Below, in pieces: positions 1 to 11,765 of a stretch of 64,000 nucleotides of DNA. This DNA comes from Paragonimus skrjabini miyazakii (taxonomy: Eukaryota > Platyhelminthes > Trematoda > Plagiorchiida > Troglotrematidae), in NCBI GenBank assembly GCA_014338405.1, contig JTDE01000426.1, positions 65,142-129,141 on the forward strand, in the 5' to 3' direction. A program made the translations under genes and the position numbers. Every line of letters starts with the position of its first letter. Position 1 is the first letter of the stretch. Below the pieces are notes generated by a model. The model was not told the DNA's origin. It searched no databases and saw nothing but the letters and a program-made list of their open reading frames with translations.

Positions 1-1555
1 TCTCAAGAGATATAAGATTACAAGTGAACAGTACAACCACAGGGAGTGAGCTCATGCGATAAAAAAGTGACAGATTAGAGAATATGAAAGAGATCTGCTT
101 GTGGTAGATAAATCAGAATCAGAGCGTTTGTATCCAACTCACCGAAAAATATTATCAGTCTATGAGTTCATGGAAGGAGAGTTAATGAAGGGCGAGTGAA
201 GTTTGTTTGTTCATTTGTGTTCCTGTCATTGTCTTGGAAATTTATGTCGAATGATCTATGGTTAGGAAAATATGAGTAGAAATGAGTAAAATGAAATTTT
301 GTTAAATTTGCTGACTTGCGTTTATATCAGCAATGAACAGTTGGACAAACTGAAACCACGTTTTGTTACGTATGTGTGTTTACTGACCTGTGCAACCGTA
401 GCAGCAAGGCGACTAGAGAAGCTGTGATGCAGATTGTCTTTGGCATATGTGCTGATCAAGCGTAATTCCGAAATTCTTTATTGATTTAGCCAGAACCAGA
501 GGTTTGTCCACCATTTTCTGCTATAAACACGGGCTGACTATGAGGCAGTTATGTCCACAAAATAACTAGTCAGCTTCAAACCACATTTTAATCGAATGTC
601 TTTTTATACTTTCATGTTTGTTTGATGGGTGGAGATATGTCGTTAGGCTACTTTCTGCATGGAATACTTTGCAGGTGATAATGAAGCAATCCAGGAATTG
701 TCCGTAACTCATTGGGAGTTGACATAACTCCGTTATTCTCTCTGGGTAGTAGACTTTCTGGAGCACCATAATTCTTTTAGTTGCCTGTCTTTCAACACTT
801 TTAACTAATGCCAAATTATTTTCCAAACAGGGAGGTCTTGGTCTCAAATTTACCTTCAGCTATCGATGGATAATGAAGGCAAGCGTAATGGGAATGAAAT
901 CGGAGTAAACATATCGACAAATTCTTCTTGAGGTTTTCGAGATCATTTGTATCATTTTAGCAATGATTGACCAATTTGTGCTCCACAACTCCCCCAGATT
1001 TTATCTCATTGATGTAAAGCAACAACGACGGTTCCGTTGCATCGATTTGCTTAAAAAACTGAAGAAATGAATAAAAGGATGATGATCAGAGAGAACAATG
1101 CGGAAAGCCGAATCTGGAACCCGTATCTCGCGGCTACATAAACAACCAAAGATACATGCAAACAAATCAATCCTTTAAACTTATGCTGGGCATATGTAAT
1201 TCAAAACTCAAAATACTGAGTTCCCGTGATCCAGTTCACCAGTAATGATAGAAGGCATACGTCGAGAGATTGTAACATTTCGTTTACTCTCTTCAATCAC
1301 AAAAGTAAAACATTAGAATATATAGGACATGCTAATAGAAACAACAATAGAAACAATCTCTGATTGAGTTTACATAAAACGAGGACTAGTATCAGTTCCA
1401 GAGCAGAAAAACTGCGTGGGTCAACAGTTTATGCACACAAAGCACCAAACGGCGAGTGTTAATTAAAATTGCTTCGAAGAAGGCAAGCAATTTCGTCTTG
1501 TCAAGCTGCTGTGCAAGGATTTATAAGGATACCGGTGTAGGAAATTATAAACTAT
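1..1555. other. Unassigned non-coding sequence
   Basis: AT-leaning sequence in which stop codons are frequent in all frames. A 93-codon minus-strand frame near 566-847 has no recognisable motif and is taken as chance. I see no repeat shared with the rest of the window here. Confidence 0.5.
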
Positions 1556-2650
1556 GGTTTACGGGGTACAGATGAATTTGTTGACCAGCTCAAACTTAAT
1601 GTGCTCGACAAGAAACTGATATTTTTAGAAGTTTCTTGTTTATTTCCAAATATTCTTCTGATCGGATCGATGCAGATTTATTGTGATCATATCGAAACTT
1701 ACCGGAATGAAATCGATGTATCTGTGGAGGAACTGAAAGTTGTTCTTTACAAATAGCATTCAATTTCAATTCATTGGAGAGCTTGATCGCCAGAGTAGTG
1801 ATTTAGCTTTGGGCCCACCGTTAGGCCCGGTACTGGCTGGCATCTTTATAAGCACGCTCGAAACTAACGAGTTGAATGAATCTATTAAAATAACCAATTA
1901 CTATCGACGACCTGTGGAGGAAGACTTCTACGCAGTGGAAAAAACAAGAATCCTAAAATAGCTTTTACTAATTTCTAAAAAAGTTTACGGCTACGTTATA
2001 TTCATCCTGGAACGAAAAACTGCTGGTCAAATGTCACTTTCGAGCGTAATGCTCACAAGCAGATGGGATGGGTCGTGAAGGCAAAGTGTCTACATGGAAT
2101 ATGCTTGCAGCAGGCAGTACCTGCAGTTCCACAACTACGTGCCAGTTGGTCTTACATGTGATCTTTTGAGTTGCTTCACTAACGAAGCAGACAGAATTTA
2201 CACAGAAGATACGACAGAAGTGAAGGTAAACATATCACATATTCTCCTGTTTAACAACGTTGAAAAATGTATTACTGAAAACATACAAGACTAGCGCACA
2301 CCCCAACAAATATAGTTGATAAGAAAAGTTTACATACGCATGCGGTTTAAAGAGGACGTAGTACCGGAGCTGGTAACGCGCCAAAAATTGATGCGATCGA
2401 CAATACTTAGAATGCTGCAAGTTCTAGTGCAACATTCCTCTCAAAACGGATGCTATCACCTTATCTTAAAGCTAACTTGCCTAAAAGTGCTGCATCTCTT
2501 CCGATCCTTTAATTTCACTCTTCATGCAGTTCAGTGTACATTGGTCGCACAACTGGGTGTTTGTCAGAAAGAACTGAGCACTGTGTGGCCTGGTCCACAT
2601 CATAGCATTGTCACGGTTAAACACGTCCACCTAATTCATGCTACGATTTG
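1556..2650 (+). pseudogene. Penelope-like element relic: reverse transcriptase plus GIY-YIG endonuclease
   Basis: Decayed PLE read on the plus strand in shifting frames. Seen: an RT palm motif A-like stretch FLEVSCLFPN near 1620-1650, where PLEs normally have an SFDVxSLF-type motif, so the catalytic Asp is Glu. Next comes a B-type motif LALGPPLGPVLAGIF near 1803-1850, closely matching the family's AMGSPLGPVLA block. At the motif C position YYRRPVEEDFYAV (about 1893-1935) stands where the family has YVDD, so the active site is lost. About 600 bp on, VYIGRTTGCLSERTEHC (2534-2585) matches the GIY-YIG module typical of PLE C-termini. Order and spacing fit RT followed by endonuclease, which is diagnostic of PLEs. 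Several stops and frameshifts lie between. Family known, function lost; the outer limits are approximate. Confidence 0.78.
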
Positions 2651-4700
2651 AACTCTCCCCTCCAACCCATCCAACTTAACGCGGATTTTCTAAAACCTAC
2701 CGCGTTTGTGAGCATGACCACAGCGAAGTCGTGTTTGTTTTATCAGATCGTTTTTTACCTTCAACGTAACTTAATTTTATAGACAACTGTATCATCTCAA
2801 GATGAGAAATCATCGAAAAAACGGTTTGTTTGTTGAAAAAATTTATCGTCCTCCCCTCCATCAAACGCTTCCATCACATATTAACACAGAACAAACAAGG
2901 ATGTCCGCTGAATTACGTGCACAGTCAGAGTCAAAACACATAAATACAATTAAGCTTTCGATCGAAGAAAAGCTGGGCAGTCAACCAATGCATAAAATGC
3001 CTAAGCCAATCGTAGATTGTGGTTAGATTCATTCTTCAACAAAGACTGCTGTCAAACTTTTGACATATGCCAAACCGGGCAACATTCGTTAAGAGCTTGA
3101 CAGTGGAAAGATGCTTAAACCATAGGCAAGAAACGCAACCAAAACATTTTCGCGAAGGATACTGATTGTGTTATTTGGCTAGCTTTTCCACTTAGTTCGT
3201 AAATGTTATGATTTTTCGAATCAAACACTTAGTCAGCTGTCTTCCAATTGCTGTCAGTGTGAGTACGCAGAAAGTTTAAAACTTGCCTGTCGGGGACATA
3301 AATCGTATTATTTGCTTGACTCAACATAAAAAGAGATGGACAATATAGTCAGTACGAATTTATTCCGGAATGGGCTTATTTTTTGCCCTACTCGTATGCC
3401 GAAGCAGAAGTCGTCCACATTCAATTATCAGTGAAATGATCACATGGTTTGCTAAATAACTAGCCTTGTTCAATGGTCACGTAAGCAATCGACGCTAACA
3501 GGAGAGCAGACTGAGTATGTGAATAAGTAACACGCAAGTTGCTCATGCTGAGGGATTAGGCTTATTTGTTTATACAAGATGATGGTTAGAGAATTATGTG
3601 TTCTTGGGGCAAAGTTTAATGTCATTTAGGACATTGGCAAAATGTACATATGTGAGATGTACAACACAATTTGTTAAAACTTTACAGAACAAGGAAGATA
3701 ATACGGGAGAGGCTGAAGCTAATGATAACTGAGGGTTTGTTCGATTTTTCAACAGATACCATCTACAAAATGCTAGTGAAACAAACTGGATAGATGGTAC
3801 AAAACCAATAGTTAGTTTCTATTGTAAATTGTCTAACTGATTCATCATATCCCATTGATTGACACACTTTTGTATTCAGTCAATCAATTCCAGTGTCTAG
3901 CTTTATCTTGAATAGCCATAGTATTAGATTGCGCTTACCATCTGCTAATCTGGCTTTTGTCGTATTGTTCTGTTAATACTGCAATCGGCAGGTCCCTACG
4001 TTACTCACAAGAGACGGTATGCCCCATCTGGATCAGGTTTAGGTTACCCAAAGTCAGAATGGACTTGCTATGGTTTGCCACCTCACCTAAACATTGTTCG
4101 CGCGGGTTTGGAGACGGTGATCGATCGATTATTCCGTCAGCCTGGCAACTGCATGTAGGTGAGCTAGTTTCGCTCAGCCCCCTCACCCAACAAGTCTGAG
4201 TCCTCTTACTACGTAACAGTCCACCAACCCCTGCATCTGGTAGTTTACTCATGTGCATACTGGCCGTGTAGCCGTGTTCAGCATTGAAACTCAGAGAACC
4301 CCCTTGGGACATCCTAAATTATCCTGTAGATCCACAGAAGTGTTATCGAGACATCTTAAACTTGAAATGGTTTAGTACTGTTTTACGGGTTATCATTTGT
4401 TTGCATACTGTGCAACAGAACATCGTTCAATCTCATTACAACCGCTCTTCATTTGAATTTTTTCTTCAGGCTAACGGTAGGATCGCCGGGTTCAGTTTGG
4501 CTTATCTTCACAGCCACTTCAGTTAGCTTTTTCATTGGAAGTAACTGTGCCCACCTCCATTAGTGCACCATAAACCGTACAGTAGAAGGACGCAAAAATC
4601 AAAGTATTCGTGCCCATGTGTCTGGCATTCATCTGTTGGACAATCAATCAACCAGGTCAACTGTAATGATTCCAGTAATGCGGAAATGAAATCTAAATTG
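2651..4700. other. Unassigned non-coding sequence
   Basis: No recognisable protein motif or shared repeat. The stretch around 3990-4310 is somewhat GC-richer and carries overlapping frames of 80-103 codons on both strands. It could be a relic of an unknown element, but nothing identifies it. Confidence 0.4.
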
Positions 4701-4702
4701 AG

Positions 4703-4943
4703 CTTAACCCACAGTTGATCACAACTGTCACATTCCCATAGATATTCCAGTCAGCCACTTTCGAAAAGAACCACTAGACTTGAGTTTTGCTCTCATTGAA
4801 GCTCGTCAGTAATACATATTCTTGCAACGACCGAAACTAGAACTCTGGTCATACTTTCATGGGAATGCGACAGCTGAGATCAATCGTGGGAAATGTTCCA
4901 TTTATATGACTAAGCAAAATTCCCTGCTACTCATCAGAACAGA
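4703..4943. repeat. SINE A fragments in inverted arrangement
   Basis: Bases about 4703-4850 are a minus-strand copy of the SINE A 3' half. They include the reverse complement of the hammerhead-like core, with gctcgtcag at 4800-4808, and a degenerate B-box region. They run straight into a plus-strand SINE A tail at about 4851-4943, which ends in the family's ctgctactcatcag motif. The same minus-then-plus join recurs at 44.8 kb and 45.5-45.6 kb. It may reflect nested insertion or an inversion. Confidence 0.7.
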
Positions 4944-4957
4944 ATTGATTGACCCAG

Positions 4958-5115
4958 CTCAACCCTAGTGCTAGTCTCGACGCGTTAATAATACTCTGAA
5001 CTGAGTAATCCAGATATTTATTTTTCTAGCACATTTGTCCATCTTGTTGTCAACGATGTAATAAAACATCGGTATTGAGAAATAGGTTTGGTGACAATCA
5101 TCAAATTCACCACAG
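4958..5115 (+). repeat. Dispersed repeat D, copy 1
   Basis: Shares an ordered series of blocks with 28528-28700: a start near cagctcaaccctagtg, then ctcgacgcgttaataata, a central agatattt block, then gtcaac and gtaataaaac, then gaaatag..ggc/ttgg.gacaatca. There is no coding content. It follows a SINE A tail directly. The family is unknown; it could be the 3' part of a larger element. Confidence 0.55.
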
Positions 5116-5167
5116 CCTTGAGGATAGTTACGATTTGTTTATAATGATTCACAATGATCACCCTCAA

Positions 5168-5790
5168 TCAAACACTCCACAACCGGTTTCGCCCTTGTTT
5201 TGACTCATCAGGTATAGATAGTCTGAATAAAAAATCGAACCGGCTACCGTTCGCGTAAACAGACAGATAAATATAAATAAGTTGGTCGGCATGTCTGCGG
5301 TGAACATATCCATAATGTAAATCAATTATGCGACATCTTCGAGTACCCGGTTTATTGAGCACAATTTCTAGAGATGTTCTGGAGTCGCTGCCATGATAGT
5401 ACACAAATTCAAGTGATCTAAGTCTCAGTATGCTGGTCCACAGAATAAGGTTCTCGAATAGTTGGATGGACTGATTTGAATTGTTGAATGGTCACAATTT
5501 TGATACTGCATCAAGAAATTACCCATACCATTCTTCAATTTTTCAAAATTAGATGGGTTAATGAACCTGATTGCACTGTTGAGAAAATGCACAAAATTAT
5601 CAACGGCAACGTTGGATTGGGAATGTCTCGGTGCATTGAGTAGATGTCGACATCCCTTCTTTTCAGCCATTCTTCAAATGTCTGAGTAGTGAAATGTGTA
5701 CAAATGCCAGTAACCAAAGGACATGATACACCTTCCCGACCGAACGTTTTCCGTAATACAATCAAAGTGAAGTCCGCAATTTAGAGATAA
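5168..5790 (-). pseudogene. Ty3/gypsy-type LTR retrotransposon relic: integrase and C-terminal tail
   Basis: Read on the minus strand. The integrase core begins near 5765 with LRKTFGREG, then PLVTGICTHFT at the position of the family's VTDNGxxFT block, so the second catalytic Asp is Gly. FEEWLKRR follows. A frameshift at about 5640-5670 leads into a second frame with APRHSQSNVAVDNF, the position of the family's PQSNGxxE block, where the catalytic Glu is Asp. A third frame (5404 down to 5168) contains IIDLHYGYVHRRHADQL, resembling the post-integrase GPF/Y-like tail of flatworm Ty3 elements. The RT and RNase H expected upstream were not found and no LTR was delimited. The relic is dead: several frames and altered DDE residues. 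Confidence 0.75.
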
Positions 5791-7035
5791 TTAACACACC
5801 ATCCATTATGCATAACGACACCATGGGATAGTTTGTGACAAACATTCAGATGCACGATGACGACCCGTGTTAGGCAGACCACGTGTTAGAACTAACACCT
5901 GCAGACCCTAATGGCGTCACAACGATCTTGATAGACTGGTTCGTGTTCGCTGAAGTTCGGTCAAACAATAGGTTTGATATGATTTATAACTAAGAGAAGT
6001 ACGAAACTTAATGTTTGTCATCGTCTTAAGCAACATTTGGTATGCGGTTCCGGGGTGAGAATGCTTGCGAAAATCTCTTGGCTAGACAGCTTGGTTGGGT
6101 TCCGACTGTGTAACGAATAGCAGCGTTGAATTGTTTGGGATGTAGACTATGGATACGGTTGACCGCGTTTAAAATACCAGGCTACATTTCCCCTAATGGG
6201 CAAGCTGTTTATAAATAAACGCTGCCAAATAAGCTTGGTATTTAGAACAGAGAGGAAAGAACTCTGTTATTCGGACCATCTCAGCGCAATCAAGCAGTTG
6301 TGTTTTATCCTGTTTGCTCATCATATACATCTTTGATTTTAAAGTTTAGGTTCAAACTGATAAAATTTAGCAAGTTTTTATGATGACAAGGTTGTGCGTT
6401 GTATATACGTGAACACGTCTATGGGTACCACTCACTTTACCGTCACCAGTTAATTCATGGGAGTGAATCTTACGTACCTGCCTTAACGGAAATGTAAAAA
6501 ACGTGACCTACCCTCATTTTGCTAGAACACGTTCAAGCATAAAAATCTAATATCCGCCTCTTTAAAGACTAAAGGTCATGTATGTTACAGTCATGTCTTT
6601 TCTGTTAGCTTTATCATCGGAAATTTAGCATTTTGATATTGAAAATATATTACCTATCTGAACAAATAGGGTCAATCGGCCAGCACCTTCCTTTCGTTAG
6701 GTAGAGAATCACAGCAACAACAGGTGGGTCACCATCCTTCAATACAATACAAGAAGTAAATACAAAAACATTCTCACATTACTTGCGCCCTTGAGAAATC
6801 ACAGAGCTACTTCGACTGCATAAGCACATCTATTGATTTGTAATTTTGTTTTCGTTTCCGAATGCAGCTTTTCACTATTCAACATTCGGTGGAAAAATTA
6901 TCGCGATGACACACTCCGTTAGAGAAACATCGCAGCAGGAAATTTAAATTGGACAATTTTAATGATTTCTTTCATATTCACTCAGGGCAGATTTTTAACT
7001 ATGGGGTCTCTTTACTAAGACAATCATCGCTTTTG
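5791..7035. other. Unassigned non-coding sequence
   Basis: Lies upstream of the Ty3 integrase relic on its coding strand, so it would hold RT/RNase H if the element were complete. I could not recognise either domain in translation. No other repeat seen. Confidence 0.4.
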
Positions 7036-7039
7036 AGGC

Positions 7040-7215
7040 TATCAAACAATCTGTGCATTACTCTCGGACGGATGTGAATAAACGTTCGCATATGATACTT
7101 CTATTGTGTTTAGTCTAATGTCAATGGCTCTGTGGTAGTCATCGTTGCCTCTCAAAAACTGAGTTCAACTCCTGACCGTTACAAGGATATGCACTATTAA
7201 TGCACTTTGATAAAA
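7040..7215 (+). repeat. SINE A copy (tRNA-like part)
   Basis: Plus-strand match to the tRNA-like middle of SINE A: cgttcgcatatgata, then gtgtttagtctaatgtcaatgg, an A-box-like segment gctctgtggtagt, gttgcctct, a B-box-like segment gttcaactcct, then gatatgcactatt. The hammerhead-like region beyond this is not recognisable, so the copy is truncated or strongly diverged. Confidence 0.65.
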
Positions 7216-9745
7216 TTGGAGAGCAAGATACGGTATTAGAAAAGTGACCAATCTCATTCATATAAACCGCTGTAAAATCACTGATAGTTTGTGAACCGTC
7301 CATATTCTGATGTCCCTTTTCCCCTCAGAACTCCACGAAATACCTAACCATGGAAAACTATCCATTATTTTAGATGTGAGTGTTTAGAGAAGACTGCATT
7401 TTACTTAGGAACTAGAGCAGAGATTTTGAAACAACTAGTTACATCAAGAAAAAACTATGTTATCTACGTGTGGTGTGTTTCGTTGAGTTCAGATCACACA
7501 AAAAAGTAGACAATTACGCAATTGATTTTTCTTCTTCTTCTTCAAAACCAGTAAAATTTACAAAATCATAAGAAATGAGATTTACAAACAGACTAATTTG
7601 GTCTTAGTTGAGTTATACCGTTGGCCAGTCACACTATTGTTGAGTGGTTTAAATGTTAGTATCGGTCAGTACGTTTTGTACATGCATGCTTTACATTCGA
7701 TCGATTTGAGAAAACTTGAATTCAGAACAAAACAGAGGCTAAGTTTACAGTAGTTCATTTGCAAAAACTTCCTCATTTTTCAACTATTCACTGGTATGGA
7801 TTTAGTGAGCGGATAGTATGTTTTCCGGTTATTGTTTTGAAACTAAATATTTTAGAAACTTCTGTAAATGTTTACGTTACTTCGTTTTTCCGCAATATAT
7901 CTACTTTTTACCTGAGCTACTTCCAAAAGTTATTTTGATAATTAATCAGTAAAAATGTAGACTTATTTTATTTCTACTTGTTTTTTCTCAAAAATTTATG
8001 TTTGTTTAATCCTGGTTATGTCTGTGCAGTTCATGTCAGATTCAAGAATTGACAAGCATTAGATGATTAGACAGAAAATGTGAATCCAGCCGACTGCACT
8101 AAGCATTTACGAAAGAGCACAAGACAGCAAAATTTATGCAGTCTCGTGCCTTCACCATCACGCACTATATTGTCAAAGAATGAGCAATAGGTTTTGTTAA
8201 AATCTACGAGACTAGACTGAATACATCTTAGCTATCGACTACAATGAGAATCAAAACTTTTCACCTGGAAAACTCAGAATCAGTACCATAATTTCTGTCT
8301 ACTGGTTTTTAACTGTCAAAATATCTTTGGAAAATATGTTTGCGCTCGTTGAGACTACATGAGTGGACGTTCTGAAGCCGAGGGAATGAGAATGGCCAGT
8401 GAAAGGAAAACTGTTAGTTAAAATTTGGAAAGCGGACTTTTGCCCCTCTGAATTAAATACTAGCCAAACGCAAACCGGTTATCTTCTGTTGTCTCTACTC
8501 TCTGCTCTTGAGCATGACCATCATGGCAGGTGTTAGAATACAGTGAAAACTTGAATGGTAATAGCCGGTGAAACCGTTTTTCTGATGACAGTCGAAACCG
8601 TGATTTTGATTCACTGCACCGCGGAAGCAGGTATGAATCTCTGTTCAGTGTAATCAATATCACTCAAGTGGAAAGTGAGCACAGAGCATAAAGAGACATA
8701 ACTTGATCCATTCATCGATATAAGCACCATCAGCCCTACCAAATGGGTTATTGTGCATGACATTCTATTGTGTGGAAACTATGATAAAGAGCACCCGCAT
8801 ATAGACAGCACATTCCAGAATGCTGACAAATAGGTGAGTTTAGAAATTGTTGTCGGGCAGCGGACTAAAGCTATACAACAGATGTTAATGACGCGGTGCG
8901 TAATTTCAAAGAGAAATCCTCAGTTTCGGCAGTTTTCATTGGAAATGGTTGTCAGTATAGAACATAATCAATGAGAACGAACTTTTGACTACTGCAATTT
9001 TTACGAGTAATATAGTGGCAAATTGATTGCCCAAGGACTAGTACTTCCGAGATTCAGACTGGACGCTAATGCACCATTCACCACACCACCCTAGTATCCC
9101 CAGGGAGGCAGACTCATCAACTGCTAACTATATTCCCCCACGACGTCTTCTTTATCGATACGAGGAACTGCGACGTGTTTATTGGAGGGTATCAATTGAC
9201 GACGGTTGATTTGCGTGCACAGACTACAGACAATTCTATGTTTTACGTTCCCGTTGACTATTAATTTATGTAATTAACCAGTTTAACGGGATAAAACCTT
9301 CAATATTTCGTCTTGTTCCGCCCAAATCAATTATGTTTACAGTTGCCTTGATGGTCTGCATCCAACGATGGATTTTATCCGATGCCATATTTGGTTAGAT
9401 TGTGCAGGTGAGTAGTGAAGAATTTGGTTATTGTGTGTAGGACATTCTGGCGAATCTTTTTCGGAAAACGACTTTAGGATCCGCTTATATCGGGAATTAC
9501 CATGAAATGCTATGTCTTTTGTTTTAACCAATAGGTCATTGTGACATGACTACATGGCGATGCGATGTGTGCGGCCGCGAATGCGCTCGTCGCTTTGGAT
9601 TAGTAGTCCACTAACGTACTCGTGGTGCCCCGTCGGCTGAAACACGAATAGTGCGTTAGGCCCAGGTGGGTCATTTCAGTATACCCGTCCTATTTCTGTT
9701 AATGAATGCGTCGACCAAGACCATGGTAGTTTGGCAATTAAGGCA
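7216..9745. other. Unassigned non-coding sequence
   Basis: No protein motif recognised. There is a short (CTT) run at 7531-7543. From about 9540 to 9670 the sequence becomes GC- and CpG-richer just before repeat C, which may be part of the same unidentified element. Confidence 0.4.
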
Positions 9746-9746
9746 C

Positions 9747-10180
9747 TCCACTTTTCAGAAAAGTACATGTCTACGGTCTTCTACCCATTCTTTTCTTCAG
9801 CCTTGTTGGTGTATTTTATGATGAACAGTTCGCCTGTTCTCCTCATAAAACACTAACATGTAATTGTATATTGAACCTCTTGTATTACATTTTTAGTATT
9901 TCTCTTCTCAGTTCAGATCTTACCATTGGTGTCTGTTTATTTTCCGAGAGATAAAGCTATCCTTTTCGTGCTAGCCAATTAACTGGTTAAACGGCATTGC
10001 CGGGCTAAACATGAAAGCCTCAGTGACAAACTTTCCGGTCTTATTTCTTCTAGTTTACATTGGATACGTGGTGTGTGCGTAGAATCGCAAGTGGGGCAGT
10101 GCAAGTCACTTGCGGTGATGGTTAAAGGCAAGCGTCTTTGGGCTTCGGTTATTGTGACAGACTAATCCGTTTCGGATGCC
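9747..10180 (+). repeat. Dispersed repeat C, copy 1
   Basis: Colinear with 37351-37785. Shared blocks include ctccacttttnca, then cattcttttcttcag / cattccttttcctcag, ttgttagtgta, cactaacatg, ccaatnanntggntaa, ccggnntnaaca, then attggatacgtngtgt and a shared end near aggtttatccg / gactaatccg. It is non-coding and roughly 430 bp long. The family is unidentified. Copy 2 has an extra block near 37450-37495. Confidence 0.7.
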
Positions 10181-10214
10181 GCGAACCAACCAGCAGGGCA
10201 ACCATAGACTTACT

Positions 10215-10345
10215 CACGCTTCTTCGTTCAGGTATGGTGAATCGGTCGTGTTTAATCGGAAGCAAATGACGCAGTAGTCAAAACGATTGCCTTCTAAGAA
10301 AAGGTGACTCAAGGTTGTAAGATACCCGCACCAAATTTTGCACCA
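10215..10345 (+). repeat. SINE A copy, 3' truncated
   Basis: Plus-strand tRNA-like part of SINE A: gaatcggtcgtgtttaat, then an A-box-like tgacgcagtagtcaa, gattgccttctaag, and a degenerate B-box region aggttgtaagat. The hammerhead-like core is not visible after it. Confidence 0.6.
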
Positions 10346-10377
10346 GTGAAGTCAAACAGTTCGGGCGTCGTGTTTAA

Positions 10378-10500
10378 CATATTATTGATAAATGGATTGA
10401 GAATAACATAACGTTACGAGTAAGTTGTAATATTCTACGTTTCAGCCACCTCGGGTGGTCTTCTTCAAGAGTGTTGTAATCGAAATTTCGATTTCAGAGT
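10378..10500 (-). ncRNA. Hammerhead-like PLE tail (copy 1)
   Basis: On the minus strand the order is cttgaagaa, a hairpin with stem ccacc/ggtgg closed by cga, then ctgaaacg, then ttattctcaatc. This matches the arrangement of PLE hammerhead motifs: a CUGANGA-like strand, stem II, GAAAC. The CUGAUGA strand carries an extra T and is not canonical. The hairpin and flanks recur at 20.57 kb, and the flanking tail recurs at 31.3 kb. That PLEs carry hammerhead motifs in their terminal repeats is established. Activity here is not claimed. Confidence 0.55.
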
Positions 10501-10984
10501 ATTTCGCAAATCGATACAAAATGTAGAATCGTTCAGTTTCAGTTAGTGCTTCAGTGTTAGCTCGATAATGTTATAGAAGTAGATAGGCCGTCTAATCTAA
10601 CTTAAATGAGGCTTCGTCCAATTTCGAAACACTGGAGCAAAATGCTGTGACGGTGTGAGAATTACAAAATCTAAATGCATACTAGATACCAACGGTCGGG
10701 ACGATCACCTCATTGCACGGGTAATTTTGTCATACGTCAATCTTCATTCAACTAAACGTGTTTCAGGTGTGTTGTTATGGTTCCTGGTTATAAATCGCTT
10801 GTTGTCTGCTGGAATCCAAAGCGCTTTCTGGTTTGTCACATAATGATCCACCGAACTTGCTTTCAATTTTGTCACTCAACATGAAAGTTATTGCACTAGA
10901 GCAATTTCCTGACTGGAGTACGTTCAGCCAATCAGTCAGTTAAAACAACCAAAGGTGGTTATTTTTTGTTAAAACATAAGTAAA
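10501..10984. other. Unassigned sequence between two PLE tails
   Basis: No coding content recognised. It separates two ribozyme-like tails of the same orientation and may be part of a tandemly arranged or 5'-truncated PLE. Confidence 0.4.
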
Positions 10985-11060
10985 CATAATGTTTATGAGA
11001 ATAAAGATATATAGGTAGATATCTGTTTTCGGTCATTCATCTTCAGGTCGGTACAATTAT
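10985..11060 (-). ncRNA. Hammerhead-like PLE tail next to the endonuclease frame
   Basis: Minus strand: cctgaagatgaatgaccgaaaacagatatc followed by tttattctcat, about 100 bp after the endonuclease stop codon. It resembles the other tails (CUGA..GA, a short stem, GAAAAC, then ttattctca) but stem II is minimal. Position directly 3' of a PLE endonuclease supports the assignment more than the motif itself does. Confidence 0.45.
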
Positions 11061-11158
11061 ATAAGGAGTTAATAGAGTTAGATCTAGATATCGATCGGAC
11101 TTACTGCAGAGAAACTAGGTCACTGGTTAGTCAAATTGGCGATGACTTGATTGGTCGG

Positions 11159-11765
11159 TTACGTCACGCTTGTCCATTGGATTGGCCGCGCAGGTTGGCC
11201 ATCGATCCGGTAGATTTGTGGCCATGGTAGGTGCAGCTCCTCAACAAACCGTTTTCGATGACATAATGCCAGGTCAAGCAGCCTGATTCCAATCGCCTCA
11301 GCAGTACAGATTGTTCTAATTCCGACCGAGTTTGATGAGTTGCCTGGCACGCGATATACCACTTTGAAGGCTTGATCAGTGTTCACCCGGTGTCCACTTT
11401 CATGCAGACGAGCAAAGATAACACTATTGACCGATCGTGATTCCCCGTGCCCCAGCCACCGTGGATGGTGTTCTCGGATTCGTTTCGAAAGTTGTCTTGA
11501 CGTTCGACCAATATAACCTGCTCCACAAGAACAATTGAAAGAGTAGATACACATAGATGAAGTCTAAACTGTCAGTCTGTCTTTGTTATAAAACCTGAGA
11601 ATTGAGGATGTGGAGAATTGAATACGGAGCTTAGCTGTAGCATCGGTCCTGCTGATTGTCTACTTGAGCCCCTTTGTCAGCTATTCTGCGGTACTGTCGC
11701 CTTTGAACGGCACTCGAATGAACACAGGCCTTGTTAGATGGCGATTAAAACGCGTGTCAGGTTTA
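11159..11765 (-). pseudogene. Penelope-like element relic: GIY-YIG endonuclease (C-terminal part)
   Basis: The minus-strand frame is open for 131 codons from 11554. It holds the PLE-type GIY-YIG module: a CxC pair in NCSCGAGYIGRT, the helix RQLSKRIREHHP with its Arg, then SGH and, later, ICTAEAIGIRLL with the Glu expected in the GIY-YIG active site. Upstream in the same frame (to about 11735) the sequence VFIRVPFKGDS and DATAKLRIQFSTS matches the connector between RT and endonuclease in flatworm PLEs, but it is broken by three stop codons. The RT itself is missing, so this is a 5'-truncated copy. The endonuclease residues look more intact than in the 2.5 kb copy. The frame is not expected to be expressed on its own. 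Confidence 0.8.
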
